DNA of 25,035 bases from JBBRMY01 sp038230595 (GTDB taxonomy: Bacteria; Bacteroidota; Ignavibacteria; Tepidaquicellales; Tepidaquicellaceae). The translations under genes were made by a program, and so were the position numbers. A model generated the notes under the pieces. That model was not told where the DNA came from. It did no database searches and worked only from the letters and a program-made list of their open reading frames with translations. The stretch is from NCBI GenBank assembly GCA_038230595.1, contig JBBRMY010000023.1, positions 1-25,035 on the forward strand, given 5' to 3'. Shown piece by piece: positions 16,125 through 24,952 of the stretch; positions within the stretch are counted from its first letter, which is position 1, and the number at the start of each line of letters is the position of its first letter.

Positions 16125-16645
16125 GGCTTAATAAAGAACGACAAATAGTAAATAAGGATTATAAAGTTGACTTTCTTTCTGATATATTCAGCAGCTTTTT
16201 TTATGTAGGATATATTCCGTTTGCTTCGGGTACATGGGGCTCACTGGCAGCTCTAGTAGTTTTTCTCTTCCCTCCCTTTTTTGATAAATGGATCCTTCTT
16301 GCTGCAACAATTGCGATTACGTTAATTGGATGTTATACCTCTTCAATAATGATGAAGCGTTTTGGTGATGATCCTGCAGAAGTAGTTATAGATGAAGTTG
16401 CAGGGCAATGGGCTACGATCTTTATAATATTCTGCTTTAATATTCCTGTTAATAATTACATCATGTTATTAGTGGCTTTTGTCTGCTTCAGAATATTTGA
16501 TATTTTAAAACTTCAGCCTGCAAAATATTTTGATGAGAGAGATACTGGTACAGGAGTTATGCTTGATGACATCGCTGCAGCACTATATGCAGGCTTGCTT
16601 GCCTCAGCAGTATTATTTTTTCTTCATAAATACATAGGACTTTAA
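16121..16645 (+). CDS. pgpA: Phosphatidylglycerophosphatase A
   Basis: This 174-residue membrane protein has the three PgpA signatures: GYIPFASGTWGSL (30-42), EVVIDEVAGQW (87-97), and FDILKLQPAKYFDERDTG (126-143) followed by GVMLDDIAAA. It removes phosphate from phosphatidylglycerol phosphate to give phosphatidylglycerol. It follows pgsA, the enzyme that supplies its substrate, with a TTGA overlap: TTG start at 16121 and TGA stop of pgsA. The first 20 residues are polar, and the true start could lie slightly downstream, but no better start codon is near. cinA follows after 5 bp. Confidence 0.93.
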   Translation: MRLNKERQIVNKDYKVDFLSDIFSSFFYVGYIPFASGTWGSLAALVVFLFPPFFDKWILLAATIAITLIGCYTSSIMMKRFGDDPAEVVIDEVAGQWATIFIIFCFNIPVNNYIMLLVAFVCFRIFDILKLQPAKYFDERDTGTGVMLDDIAAALYAGLLASAVLFFLHKYIGL

Positions 16646-16650
16646 TTTAT

Positions 16651-17901
16651 ATGCGCGCAAAACTTTTAACAATTGGTGACGAAATACTTATCGGGCAGAT
16701 AATTAATTCCAATGCAGCTTTTATTGGTGAAAAAATGTACTCCATAGGCATTCCTGTGGAGAAGATCGTTTCCATCGGTGACACAGAAGAAGCTTTCATT
16801 GAAGAACTTGATGATTCAATGAGGAATTTTGATGTGACACTTATTACAGGCGGACTAGGACCAACTCATGATGATATTACAAAACCTGTGATGGTTAAAT
16901 ATTTTAATGATGAGCTTGTACTCAATGAAGATGTTCTGAAATATGTAAAAAGCATTTTTGAGAACAGGAACATTCCAATGCCTGAAGTTAATACAGGACA
17001 AGCAGAGGTATTAAGGTATGGAGAGCATATATGGAATTCAATGGGCACTGCGCCGGGTATTTGGAAGGAATTATTCGGCAGAGTGTTTGTAGCGATGCCC
17101 GGTGTGCCTTATGAAATGAAAGCAATGATGAATAATTACGTTCTGCCAAAGCTTAGCAATAACTTTGCTTCCAGAATTAATTATGTCATGAAGCAGAAGA
17201 CACTTCTGACAACAGGTATTGGTGAGTCAACATTAAGTGAGATGATAGGGAATATTGATGAGCTTATAGGAGACAGCAAGCTTGCTTTTCTTCCTTCACC
17301 GGATGGAGTCAGGCTAAGGATAAATGTTTTAAAAGAAAATGAGCAGGAAGCAAATGATGAACTTAGGGTTATTGAAGGGAATTTAAAAGAAAAGATCGGA
17401 AAATATATTTTTGGTGAAGAAGATCAAAAGATCGAAGAAATCATAGGTGAATTATTAAAAGAAAGTAAGCTGACACTATCTACAGCAGAATCCTGCACCG
17501 GAGGTCTTATTTCATCCCGGATAACAGATATTAGCGGAAGCTCAGATTATTATGAAGGCGGAATAAATACATATTCCTATAAAGCAAAAGTTAGATCACT
17601 CGGAGTTAAAAAGGGATCATTGGAAAAGCATGGAGCAGTAAGTGAAAAAGTAGCAAAACAGATGGCAAAAGGAGTAAGGAAATATTTTAAAACTGATATC
17701 GGGATCTCAGTTACGGGAATAGCCGGACCAGGGGGTGCAACTCCCGAAAAACCGGTAGGACTTGTATGGATAGGATTTTCTTCTAAAGAAAAAACTTTTG
17801 CACAGAAATTCTTATTCGGTAATAATCGTGAGGTGAATAAGCGGCGCTCATCTCAGGCGGCATTGGATATTTTAAGGCAGGAATTGCTCCTTTTAAAGTG
17901 A
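16651..17901 (+). CDS. cinA: CinA-family nicotinamide-nucleotide amidohydrolase
   Basis: This 416-residue two-domain protein starts with a MoCF-like domain (COG1058, about 1-170) carrying TGGLGPTHDD (66-75). After a linker, the C-terminal CinA/PncC domain (about 257-416) has TAESCTGGLISS (278-289), GGINTYSYKAK, and VTGIAGPGGATPEKPVG (354-370). The C-terminal domain deamidates nicotinamide mononucleotide in pyridine-nucleotide salvage. The N-terminal domain in studied homologues has ADP-ribose pyrophosphatase activity. The length matches full-size CinA. It is the last gene of the plus-strand run, 5 bp after pgpA. RecA, its frequent neighbour elsewhere, is not in the window. It converges on the SpoU gene with only 16 bp between and no hairpin. 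Confidence 0.95.
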   Translation: MRAKLLTIGDEILIGQIINSNAAFIGEKMYSIGIPVEKIVSIGDTEEAFIEELDDSMRNFDVTLITGGLGPTHDDITKPVMVKYFNDELVLNEDVLKYVKSIFENRNIPMPEVNTGQAEVLRYGEHIWNSMGTAPGIWKELFGRVFVAMPGVPYEMKAMMNNYVLPKLSNNFASRINYVMKQKTLLTTGIGESTLSEMIGNIDELIGDSKLAFLPSPDGVRLRINVLKENEQEANDELRVIEGNLKEKIGKYIFGEEDQKIEEIIGELLKESKLTLSTAESCTGGLISSRITDISGSSDYYEGGINTYSYKAKVRSLGVKKGSLEKHGAVSEKVAKQMAKGVRKYFKTDIGISVTGIAGPGGATPEKPVGLVWIGFSSKEKTFAQKFLFGNNREVNKRRSSQAALDILRQELLLLK

Positions 17902-17917
17902 TGGATTTGTTTTTTGT

Positions 17918-18712
17918 TTACTTCTGAAAGCTGCTTCTATAGTCGTGCAAAATAATACCAGTTGAAACTGAAACATTTAGAGACTCACATTTCGAATAGC
18001 CTCTTATTTTTATTTTTTGACTTCCCGGTATATTCAATAAATTTCCTGATACGCCCGAAGATTCATTGCCGAAAACAAAAATATTCTTTTTATTGCTGAA
18101 CTCAGTCTCGTCAGAGTAATTTGAAGTATGCAGGGAAGTAATATAAATCATAAAATCATTTTTCAGATAATCTCCAAGAATAGTTTCCTGTACCTCATTA
18201 ATTATATTAAGAAAAAATGCTGCACCTTGTGATGCACGGATGACCTTGGGATTATAAAGATCAACGCTGTTCTCACTGATCAGAACCTTATCAACTCCAT
18301 ACCAATAGCAATTCCTCAGTATCGTACCCATATTTCCCGGGTCATTAATATTTTCAAGATATACAATGAGTTCATCATTGAATTCCAGCGTATTACCTTT
18401 TTCCACAGGCTTTATTGTTGCAGCTATCCCAGGATTATTAACTGTATCTGTAATTCTGTCAAACTCTTTATCTTTTAAGATCTCCGGTTTGATATGGGTG
18501 CTGTTTTTAATAAAGTCCAGTAAAGCTTCAGTAGAATTCTTTTCATTACCGCTAAAAGAAGTAGAAAGGTAGATATTTTGTATCTGGGACCGGCAAGGAG
18601 ATTTTAAAGCTTCTCTTAAAAGATGTTCGCCCTCTATAAGGTAAAGATCATGCTCCTGCCTGAATTTTTTTTGTTTAAGTGAAGCTAATATTTTTAACTC
18701 TTCGATTGTCAA
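17918..18712 (-). CDS. TrmH/SpoU-family RNA 2'-O-methyltransferase
   Basis: The protein has 264 residues. The N-terminal substrate-binding part (about 1-105) has the KKFRQEHDLYLIEGEHLLREAL pattern, given here as the blocks KKFR and EGEHLLREA. The SPOUT knot domain has motif 1 NINDPGNMGTILRNC (121-135, Arg133), motif 2 FVFGNESSGVS (212-222) and motif 3 ESLNVSVSTGI (243-253). It uses S-adenosylmethionine to methylate a ribose 2'-OH in rRNA or tRNA. The exact target cannot be read from the sequence. The layout resembles 23S rRNA-type enzymes (RlmB/TsnR-like) rather than the short TrmL. It lies 19 bp downstream of the QueD/PTPS-family gene on the same strand and is probably co-transcribed with it. 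Confidence 0.9.
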   Translation of the reverse strand: MTIEELKILASLKQKKFRQEHDLYLIEGEHLLREALKSPCRSQIQNIYLSTSFSGNEKNSTEALLDFIKNSTHIKPEILKDKEFDRITDTVNNPGIAATIKPVEKGNTLEFNDELIVYLENINDPGNMGTILRNCYWYGVDKVLISENSVDLYNPKVIRASQGAAFFLNIINEVQETILGDYLKNDFMIYITSLHTSNYSDETEFSNKKNIFVFGNESSGVSGNLLNIPGSQKIKIRGYSKCESLNVSVSTGIILHDYRSSFQK

Positions 18713-18731
18713 TTTATAGAATTATAATTTT

Positions 18732-19136
18732 CTATTTCCCGAAATATGTAACATAATTTTTATCAGTTTCATAAAGTTTAATGCTATAAAGAGAACAATT
18801 ATCAGTTTTAACTTTAGGTTCAAGAAGCTTCCAGAAAACAAATACCATGTTTTCAGTAGTCGGGATGATGCCTTTGAAAATATCAAGCTCATTTAAGAAC
18901 TGATGGTCAACGATATCTATTACTTCGTTCATAAGTATCTTTTTGAGCATTTTAAGGTCCATAACATATCCGCTATCTTTATCAGGCTCACCCTGAAGAG
19001 TTACTTCTATATAATAATTATGTCCGTGAAAATGATTACATTTTCCGAATATTTCATCATTCCTTTCATCGCTTAAAGCCGGATTTTCAAGCTTATGGGA
19101 GGAAGAGAAATGCTCTTTTCTTGTAACGAAGATCAT
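18732..19136 (-). CDS. 6-pyruvoyl-tetrahydropterin synthase / QueD family protein
   Basis: The protein has 134 residues, the usual size for this T-fold family. It has zinc ligands His14, His37 and His39 (HFHGHNY), the catalytic Cys33 in GKCNH, Asp77-His78 (VDHQFLN), PTTEN (92-96) and Glu123 (LYETDKN). It converts 7,8-dihydroneopterin triphosphate either to 6-carboxytetrahydropterin, the second step of queuosine and preQ0 synthesis, or to 6-pyruvoyl-tetrahydropterin. The ending ETDKNYVTYFG is closer to PTPS-like members than to E. coli QueD. The other queuosine genes (queC, queE, queF) are not in the window, so I leave the exact product open. A neighbouring tRNA/rRNA methyltransferase fits an RNA-modification theme but does not prove it. 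Confidence 0.85.
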   Translation of the reverse strand: MIFVTRKEHFSSSHKLENPALSDERNDEIFGKCNHFHGHNYYIEVTLQGEPDKDSGYVMDLKMLKKILMNEVIDIVDHQFLNELDIFKGIIPTTENMVFVFWKLLEPKVKTDNCSLYSIKLYETDKNYVTYFGK

Positions 19137-19298
19137 ATTTAATATTCTGATTTTGAGTTATAAGTTACTTAGAAATATGGTTTATAAAAATTAACAAAGT
19201 AATGGTGTTTAAAAATTAATTTAATCATTCTTATAAATGAATGTTTGAGTTGAATATTAGCTGAATTCGGACTAAATTATAGTCATAATAAATATAAT

Positions 19299-19592
19299 AT
19301 GAAATTAAGTGAATCAGTAAAATCCATAAGTTATCTGAAAGCACATGCTTCAGAAATATTAAACGATATTTCTGAAAATCAGAAAACAATGATCATTACC
19401 CAGAATGGAGAAGCTAAAGCAGTTTTCCAGGATATTAAGGAATATGAAAAATCGCAGGAAACATTAGCATTATTGAAAATACTTGCATTATCAGGGGAGG
19501 AAATAAAAAGAGGAGAATATAAACCTCTTAAAACATCATTGAAGGATATTTCAGTGAAAATTAAAGATTTTAAGAAAAGCTTTAAAAAATGA
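19299..19592 (+). CDS. Phd/YefM-family antitoxin
   Basis: The protein has 97 residues. The N-terminal half (about 5-55) is a Phd/YefM DNA-binding and dimerisation domain: SVKSISYLKAHASEILNDIS, then TMIITQNGEAKAVFQDIKEYE, given as two blocks. The C-terminal half is helical and very lysine-rich (FKKSFKK end) and is expected to wrap the toxin. It should neutralise the toxin and repress its own promoter. The stop codon overlaps the toxin start as ATGA at 19589. The 162-bp divergent gap upstream has an imperfect palindrome ATTCTTATAAATGAAT near 19227-19242 that could be an operator, but this is weak. Confidence 0.85.
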   Translation: MKLSESVKSISYLKAHASEILNDISENQKTMIITQNGEAKAVFQDIKEYEKSQETLALLKILALSGEEIKRGEYKPLKTSLKDISVKIKDFKKSFKK

Positions 19593-19915
19593 AGTATTCT
19601 GTACTCTTAACTGTTAGTGCTGAAGATGATCTTCTTGGAATTTATAAATATGTTTATATAAATGATTCTCCCGGATCAGCAGAAAGATTATATAAGAAGA
19701 TCGTTAATTTGTTATATAAACTGGAGGAATTTCCTGAAAGAGGTCATACTCTTCCTGAACTTGAGAACATAAGAAATTATAATTTTTTAGAAGTGCATTT
19801 CAAACCTTATAGAATTATTTATCATATCAAAGGAAATATAGTCTATATCAACGGGATCTTTGACGGAAGAAGACAAATGCAAAAATTATTGGAAGATAGA
19901 TTGTTTAAAAGTTAA
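19589..19915 (+). CDS. RelE/ParE-family toxin
   Basis: The protein has 108 residues, typical for this fold. It starts with YSVLLTVSAEDDLLGIYKYV (3-22), and GSAERLYKKI and FPERGH follow. The C-terminal sheet is FKPYRIIYHIKGNIVYINGI (71-90), followed by FDGRRQMQKLLEDRL. Arg75 and the Arg94-Arg95 pair are the conserved basic residues. It could cleave ribosome-bound mRNA (RelE) or poison gyrase (ParE). The sequence does not settle which, although 'dGRR..LL..RL' endings are common in the ParE branch. It is translated with the antitoxin through a 4-bp ATGA overlap. The pair sits alone between the QueD/PTPS-family gene and the efflux operon, which fits a horizontally moving module. The 248 bp downstream hold no feature I can support. 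Confidence 0.87.
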   Translation: MKYSVLLTVSAEDDLLGIYKYVYINDSPGSAERLYKKIVNLLYKLEEFPERGHTLPELENIRNYNFLEVHFKPYRIIYHIKGNIVYINGIFDGRRQMQKLLEDRLFKS

Positions 19916-20163
19916 ATCTTAGATAGTTCACTTTTCCCATCTTATCCTTAATTGCTGAGACATTCTACAGAGCTTTTTTACAACTAAGTTTATTATCGGA
20001 TCTTTTATAAAATCATTACAAATATTTACCTCAAACTCTGCAACTTTATCTTATCTTAAACAGTCTCAACAAGTAGTAAGACGGGATTTTAACTATTCCA
20101 TAACACTGAAACTAATTATATTTAAATCCGTTAACTATTAAGCAATCAACAATTAAAATTATA

Positions 20164-21528
20164 ATGTCCCTTCACAAGATCCTGATAAAATCAGTAGTTT
20201 TATCATCATTCTTTCTGGCAGTATTTTGCTCGCAGGTTAATGCACAGGAAGTTATAGATTACAAAAAAGCGGTGAACACTGCTTTCCAGCACAGCTCTTT
20301 AGTTACAACAATAAATAATGATATCGAGAGACAAAAGTATAATATAAAGATGGCAAAAGGTAATCTCCTTCCTGATCTTACTTTCAATGCCGGCTATTCA
20401 AGAAACCTTACTAATTCCAAGGGCGGCTTTATAGTTCAGAACGGAATTTCTATTGCAGTGCCGGATCAATCAACAGGCAGAAATAACTATAGCGCGTCTC
20501 TATCATCAAACTATATAATATTTAACGGTTTTGCAAATAACAGGCAGGTAGATCTAGAACAAGAAAATCAACAACTCAATCTTTACAATCTCGAAAGACA
20601 GAGAAGCAATCTGATAATTTCTGTAACAAGAAATTATATAGACATACTTAAAAAAGAAAAGATCGTAGTTGCGAACAGGGAAAATCTGACAATAAGCCAG
20701 GCACAGCTTGCAAGTATTAAGGAATACTTTAATGTAGGCAGAAAAACTATAGGGGATGTTTACAAGCAGGATGTTCTTGTTTCACAGAATGATCTGAAGG
20801 TGGAACAGTCAATAAATGATGTTAAGAAAACAAAGGTGGATCTGCTTCTGACAATGAATGTAAATCCTGATAAGGAATACGATGTTACTGAATCTGATTT
20901 TAACATTAATCTTTCAGATGCAGAAATACTGCAGTCTATTGCAGCTTATCAGAATGTAGATGTTTTGGTTGCAAAGGCAAAACAGAATAGGTTTGAATAT
21001 AAAAATGCTATGGAGAGCATAAGCATAAATGAGATTAATTACGATATATCTGAAAAAGCTTTTACTTTTCCGACTATATCTGCATTTGGAAATTATTCTT
21101 TAAGTGGAGATGCAATAGGAAATATTGATAACAATAAGGTACTTAATTTCGGTATCAATCTAAGTTATTCAATATTCAAGAATTTTACTTTGGATTCGAG
21201 ACGCCAGCAGGCCGATATAAACATAAAGCAAAAGCGTCAGGACCTTCTTCTTCTTGAAAATCAGTTCAGGTCTGATATTAAAAAAGGAAAATATGATCTT
21301 GAAACAGCTTATAAGCAATATGCAATAATTGATAAAAGTTTAATATCTGCTCAGCAGGATGTAACACTTTCACAGGAAAAATATAATATTGGATTAGGAA
21401 CTTTGCTAGATGTTCAGACAGCAACAAACAATTATAACAATCTTGTTATTAACAGAATAACAGCTTTGTATGATATACTTCAGGCTAAAAAGCAGCTTGA
21501 TTATCTAACAGGCGAAATAAAATATTAA
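20164..21528 (+). CDS. TolC-family outer membrane efflux protein
   Basis: This 454-residue protein has a signal peptide (1-27, VNA before Gln28). The body has the two-fold repeated OEP architecture, each half a beta hairpin plus long coiled coils. Examples are LVTTINNDIERQKYNIKMAKGNLLPDL in the first half (36-62, given here as one position range with key residues Asn-Leu-Leu-Pro-Asp), and KRQDLLLLENQFRSDIKK with NYNNLVINRITAL in the second. It forms the outer membrane channel of a tripartite exporter. It is the first gene of the efflux operon, 32 bp before the adaptor, so it is a dedicated partner of this pump. The promoter should lie in the 248-bp gap upstream, but no convincing -7/-33 pair is visible. 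Confidence 0.92.
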   Translation: MSLHKILIKSVVLSSFFLAVFCSQVNAQEVIDYKKAVNTAFQHSSLVTTINNDIERQKYNIKMAKGNLLPDLTFNAGYSRNLTNSKGGFIVQNGISIAVPDQSTGRNNYSASLSSNYIIFNGFANNRQVDLEQENQQLNLYNLERQRSNLIISVTRNYIDILKKEKIVVANRENLTISQAQLASIKEYFNVGRKTIGDVYKQDVLVSQNDLKVEQSINDVKKTKVDLLLTMNVNPDKEYDVTESDFNINLSDAEILQSIAAYQNVDVLVAKAKQNRFEYKNAMESISINEINYDISEKAFTFPTISAFGNYSLSGDAIGNIDNNKVLNFGINLSYSIFKNFTLDSRRQQADINIKQKRQDLLLLENQFRSDIKKGKYDLETAYKQYAIIDKSLISAQQDVTLSQEKYNIGLGTLLDVQTATNNYNNLVINRITALYDILQAKKQLDYLTGEIKY

Positions 21529-21560
21529 GTTTAAAAAATTAAATAATTCACAAAAATAAG

Positions 21561-22961
21561 ATGTCAGATACTCTCTCAACTTCACCTGCTCCGGCAGATC
21601 CAAATACTGTGCCTCCTTCGGTACATACAGCACAGGTTTCAGCACCAATGTCACCTACGGGTAAAGTTCCGGCAAGAAAGAAAAAAAGCAAAAAGAAAAA
21701 ATGGATGTTCATTGGCGGCGGAGTATTATTACTTCTTATAATTGCTGCTGTCTTAATGTCCCAGAAAAAGGAAAAGGTTACAGAGGTTCAGACAGAAAAA
21801 GTTGTTAAAAGAAATATAACTCAGGTTGTAACTGCCACAGGAAAAATACAATCTGAAACGAAGGTTAATATATCTGCAGAAACCAGTGGTGAAATAATCT
21901 CACTACCTTTTAAAGAGGGTGATGAAGTTAAAAGAGGCGATCTATTAGTAAAGATAAAGCAGGATGCATATGCACCTCAGATAGCTCAGCAAAATGCCGG
22001 TATTAAAGTTGCAGAATCAAATCTGCAGCAGAATCAGGTTGCTTTAAAAAATCTTGAGCTTGAATTAGGCAGGACTAGAGAACTTGTTAATAAAGGCCTC
22101 GCATCTCAGAGCGAGCTGGATGCAAATCAGAACAAGCTTGATCAGCAATTAGCAATTTTGAATACAAACAGAGCTCAGATAAATCAGCAAAGAGCAGGAC
22201 TTGGAAGCATCAGATATGATGTTTCTAAAACAACTATATATGCGCCAATGAGCGGAGTGATAACTCAGCTTAATAATGAAGTTGGTGAAAAAGTTCTCGG
22301 AACAGTCCAGAATATTGGATCGAATATCATGACTATTTCTGATCTTTCCCTGATGGAATGCCAGGTAGATGTAAGTGAAGCTGATGTTATCATGATCCAT
22401 TTAGGTGATACTGCGAATGTAACTGTTGATGCTTTTAATGATAAGATCTTCAAAGGATATGTTTATGAAGTTGCAAATACAGCAAAGAGCAAAGGAACAG
22501 GAACTCAGGAAGAAGTAGTGAACTTTACTGTTAAGATCAGAATTATCGAAAATCAATTCGAACTAAGACCGGGAATGAGCTGCACAGCAAATATTGAAGT
22601 TGCGAAGAAACAGAATGTACTTGCTGTTCCAATTCAAAGCTTAACCATTCGCGATGATAGTATGATGAAGAAGGATGATAAGTCAACCGGAAATGAAAAT
22701 CTGACTAAAACAAGCGAGCAGGATAAGAAAAAGAAAGCAAAGCCTCAGGAAGTAGTATTTGTTGTAGAGAATGGTGTTTCAAAAAAGAAAAATGTAAAAT
22801 CAGGTATCAGTGATGATTCATACATTGAGATCATAGATGGTGTAGGAGAAAATATGGATGTAGTTAAAGGAAGTTATAAGGCGATTAATACTGAGCTCGA
22901 AGATAATGCAAAAGTAAAAATTGATAATTCAAATAAGAATGTAAAGCCCTCAGACAAGTAA
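21561..22961 (+). CDS. HlyD/MacA-type periplasmic adaptor
   Basis: The protein has 466 residues. It starts with a Pro/Ser-rich cytoplasmic segment (1-38), then a lysine cluster (39-47) and one membrane helix (48-66). The periplasmic part has the first lipoyl half (about 98-132, SAETSGEIISLPFKEGD), a coiled-coil hairpin (about 138-215, many Gln/Asn/Leu), the second lipoyl half (226-258, APMSGVITQLNNEVGE), and beta-barrel and membrane-proximal domains to 440. A charged Lys-rich loop (367-397) interrupts the barrel/MP region. The adaptor bridges the MacB-type pump and the TolC-like channel. The gene ends 1 bp before the ATPase start. The cytoplasmic N-terminal extension is longer than in E. coli MacA, which starts almost directly with its helix. 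Confidence 0.92.
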   Translation: MSDTLSTSPAPADPNTVPPSVHTAQVSAPMSPTGKVPARKKKSKKKKWMFIGGGVLLLLIIAAVLMSQKKEKVTEVQTEKVVKRNITQVVTATGKIQSETKVNISAETSGEIISLPFKEGDEVKRGDLLVKIKQDAYAPQIAQQNAGIKVAESNLQQNQVALKNLELELGRTRELVNKGLASQSELDANQNKLDQQLAILNTNRAQINQQRAGLGSIRYDVSKTTIYAPMSGVITQLNNEVGEKVLGTVQNIGSNIMTISDLSLMECQVDVSEADVIMIHLGDTANVTVDAFNDKIFKGYVYEVANTAKSKGTGTQEEVVNFTVKIRIIENQFELRPGMSCTANIEVAKKQNVLAVPIQSLTIRDDSMMKKDDKSTGNENLTKTSEQDKKKKAKPQEVVFVVENGVSKKKNVKSGISDDSYIEIIDGVGENMDVVKGSYKAINTELEDNAKVKIDNSNKNVKPSDK

Positions 22962-22962
22962 G

Positions 22963-23688
22963 ATGGAAGAAAATGTTATCAGCTTAAGAAATATTACAAA
23001 GACCTATATCATGGGCGCGGAACAGCTAACAGTTCTTCACGGAGTAAATGTTGATATTAAGAAAAATGAATATGTTGCGATCATGGGACCTTCAGGTTCA
23101 GGTAAATCAACCCTGATGAATATTATCGGCTGCCTTGATACTCCGACAAGCGGAGATTATTACCTTACCAATCAAAATGTAAGTGAAATGGATGATGAAG
23201 AACTTGCACAGATCAGGAATCAGGAAATAGGATTTGTTTTCCAGACATTTAATTTGCTGGGAAGAAATACTTCACTTCATAATGTTGAGCTGCCATTGAT
23301 ATACGCAGGTATTCCTAAAGATGTCAGAATTGAAAGAGCTGAAAATGCACTTATAAATGTTGGACTCGGCGATAGAATGACTCATAAGCCTAATGAGCTT
23401 TCAGGAGGACAGCGTCAAAGAGTTGCAGTTGCCAGAGCATTAATAAATGATCCTGCTATAATACTTGCGGATGAGCCAACAGGTAATCTTGATACTAAAA
23501 CAGGTGAAGAGATAATGGCATTATTTGAAAATCTACATTCAAAAGGTCATACGATAATTTTAGTTACGCACGAAGAAGATATTGCAATGCATGCATATAG
23601 AATTATCAGATTAAGGGACGGACTTGTTGAGTCTGACCTTATCAATCAAAAAGTTACTGAAAAATTCAAAACGAAAGCTAAAGCTTGA
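22963..23688 (+). CDS. MacB/LolD-type ABC transporter ATPase
   Basis: The protein has 241 residues. It has Walker A GPSGSGKST (42-50), the Q-loop Gln94 (VFQTFNLL), the signature LSGGQRQRVAVARAL (146-160), Walker B IILADEP with Glu171, the D-loop NLDT and the H-loop His203 (VTHEED). LLGRNTSLHNVELPLIYAG is the LolD/MacB-type X segment. It powers export through the adjacent permease. The ATPase is a separate polypeptide here, whereas E. coli MacB is an ATPase-permease fusion. The stop codon TGA overlaps the permease start (TTGA at 23685-23688). Confidence 0.96.
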   Translation: MEENVISLRNITKTYIMGAEQLTVLHGVNVDIKKNEYVAIMGPSGSGKSTLMNIIGCLDTPTSGDYYLTNQNVSEMDDEELAQIRNQEIGFVFQTFNLLGRNTSLHNVELPLIYAGIPKDVRIERAENALINVGLGDRMTHKPNELSGGQRQRVAVARALINDPAIILADEPTGNLDTKTGEEIMALFENLHSKGHTIILVTHEEDIAMHAYRIIRLRDGLVESDLINQKVTEKFKTKAKA

Positions 23689-24905
23689 ATGTATTTGTTG
23701 AAATAAAAGAAAGTTTTTTAATAGCTATTCAGGCTATCATGGCTAATAAGCTCAGATCAGTTCTGGCTGCACTTGGAATTATTATTGGAATTACTGCTGT
23801 AACTATCATGCAGACTGCTATCGAAGGAATTAATCAGGCATTCACTAAAAGTATTGCAGCTATAGGAGCTGATGTACTTTACGTACAGAAGTTTGAGTGG
23901 TTCGGTAAAGAAGACTGGACTTATTATATGAACAGGAAAGATATTACTGTAGCGAATTTTGATTATCTGAAAAGAAATGTTCAAACAGCTGCAGCTATTG
24001 CTCCTTCAGCCGGTACAGGCAGAAGCATTAAGTTCAATGATCTTGAACTTGACAATGTTCAGGTAATAGGTACTTCAGATGAATACCAGGTAACTCAGGG
24101 AATAAATATGAGTGAAGGAAGATTCTTTACAAAAAGAGAATCCGAAGGTGGATATCCTGTTGTTGTTATCGGATTTGATGTTAAGAATGCATTATTTCCG
24201 AATATTTCACCTATGAATCAGGTGATAAAAGTAGGGACATACAGCTTTAAAATAATCGGAGTTATGGAAAAGCAGGGAAGTCTTCTCGGTATGAGCTTTG
24301 ATAACCGGGTTATTATTCCAATAGAAAAATTCTTTAAAATATTTGGTACGAAGAGAAGTCTAACTATAAATGTTAAGGTTTCAGATGTAAAGAATATTGA
24401 TGAGACAAAGGAAGAAGTAGCTTCTGTCATGCGTAAAGCAAGAAGAATTCCTATAGGAGGAAAAGATGATTTTGGAATCAATCAGCAGGAAGCATTTAAA
24501 TCAACATATGAACAGCTTACTTCACTTATTAAGATCATTGGTACTTTGATAACTGGAATGTCATTGATCGTTGGATCAATAGGTATTGCAAATATTATGT
24601 TCGTAACTGTTAAAGAAAGAACAAAAGAGATCGGTATCAGAAAAGCTATAGGAGCAAAAAAGAGAACGATATTACTTCAATTCCTGATCGAGTCTGTCAC
24701 AATCTGCCTATTGGGCGGTGTTATTGGGATACTTATATCCTTACCTATCAGTTTGGCTATAAATGCAATACTACCAACTGCTATTCCGGTCTGGATTGTA
24801 TTCATGTCACTGATAATTTCAATAGTTTTCGGAGTTCTTGCAGGATTTTTCCCTGCATATTCAGCAGCGAAAATGGATCCTGTGGATTCATTAAGATACG
24901 AATAA
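23685..24905 (+). CDS. MacB-type ABC transporter permease
   Basis: This 406-residue permease has the four-helix FtsX/MacB plan: helix 1 (about 24-45), a large periplasmic domain (about 46-280, MacB_PCD), then helices at about 283-306, 330-352 and 366-390. The FtsX core has VKERTKEIGIRKAIGAKKRTIL (309-330, key residues Arg-Thr-Lys-Glu-Ile-Gly-Ile-Arg-Lys-Ala-Ile-Gly) and ends YSAAKMDPVDSLRYE. The TTG at 23685 is chosen as start because it gives the usual MacB opening (E-x3-x3-A then NKLRSVLAALGIIIG). The ATG at 23689 is out of frame and hits a stop after five codons. It should move a substrate from the periplasm to the TolC channel by mechanotransmission. The substrate is unknown. Confidence 0.93.
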   Translation: MNVFVEIKESFLIAIQAIMANKLRSVLAALGIIIGITAVTIMQTAIEGINQAFTKSIAAIGADVLYVQKFEWFGKEDWTYYMNRKDITVANFDYLKRNVQTAAAIAPSAGTGRSIKFNDLELDNVQVIGTSDEYQVTQGINMSEGRFFTKRESEGGYPVVVIGFDVKNALFPNISPMNQVIKVGTYSFKIIGVMEKQGSLLGMSFDNRVIIPIEKFFKIFGTKRSLTINVKVSDVKNIDETKEEVASVMRKARRIPIGGKDDFGINQQEAFKSTYEQLTSLIKIIGTLITGMSLIVGSIGIANIMFVTVKERTKEIGIRKAIGAKKRTILLQFLIESVTICLLGGVIGILISLPISLAINAILPTAIPVWIVFMSLIISIVFGVLAGFFPAYSAAKMDPVDSLRYE

Positions 24906-24916
24906 TAATTTTGATT

Positions 24917-24936
24917 AGATGCTTCGGTGTCTTTTT
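24917..24936 (+). terminator. UUCG-loop hairpin with T-tract between the two permease genes
   Basis: AGATGC and GTGTCT pair over 6 bp (two are G-U pairs in RNA) around a TTCG tetraloop. Four or five T follow (24932-24936). It sits 11 bp after the first permease stop codon and 17 bp before the next start. It may act as a partial terminator that lowers expression of the second permease. The stem is short, so chance is possible. Confidence 0.35.
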
Positions 24937-24952
24937 GTAACAAAACTTTTAA

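Noticed and set aside
19916..20163. Small gene, tRNA or terminator between the toxin and the TolC-family gene
   Set aside because: I found no cloverleaf, no convincing hairpin with T-tract and no open frame of useful length. It is only AT-rich leader sequence.
23689..23706. ATG at 23689 as the permease start
   Set aside because: It is in another frame and reaches a stop after five codons. The TTG at 23685 gives the normal permease N-terminus.
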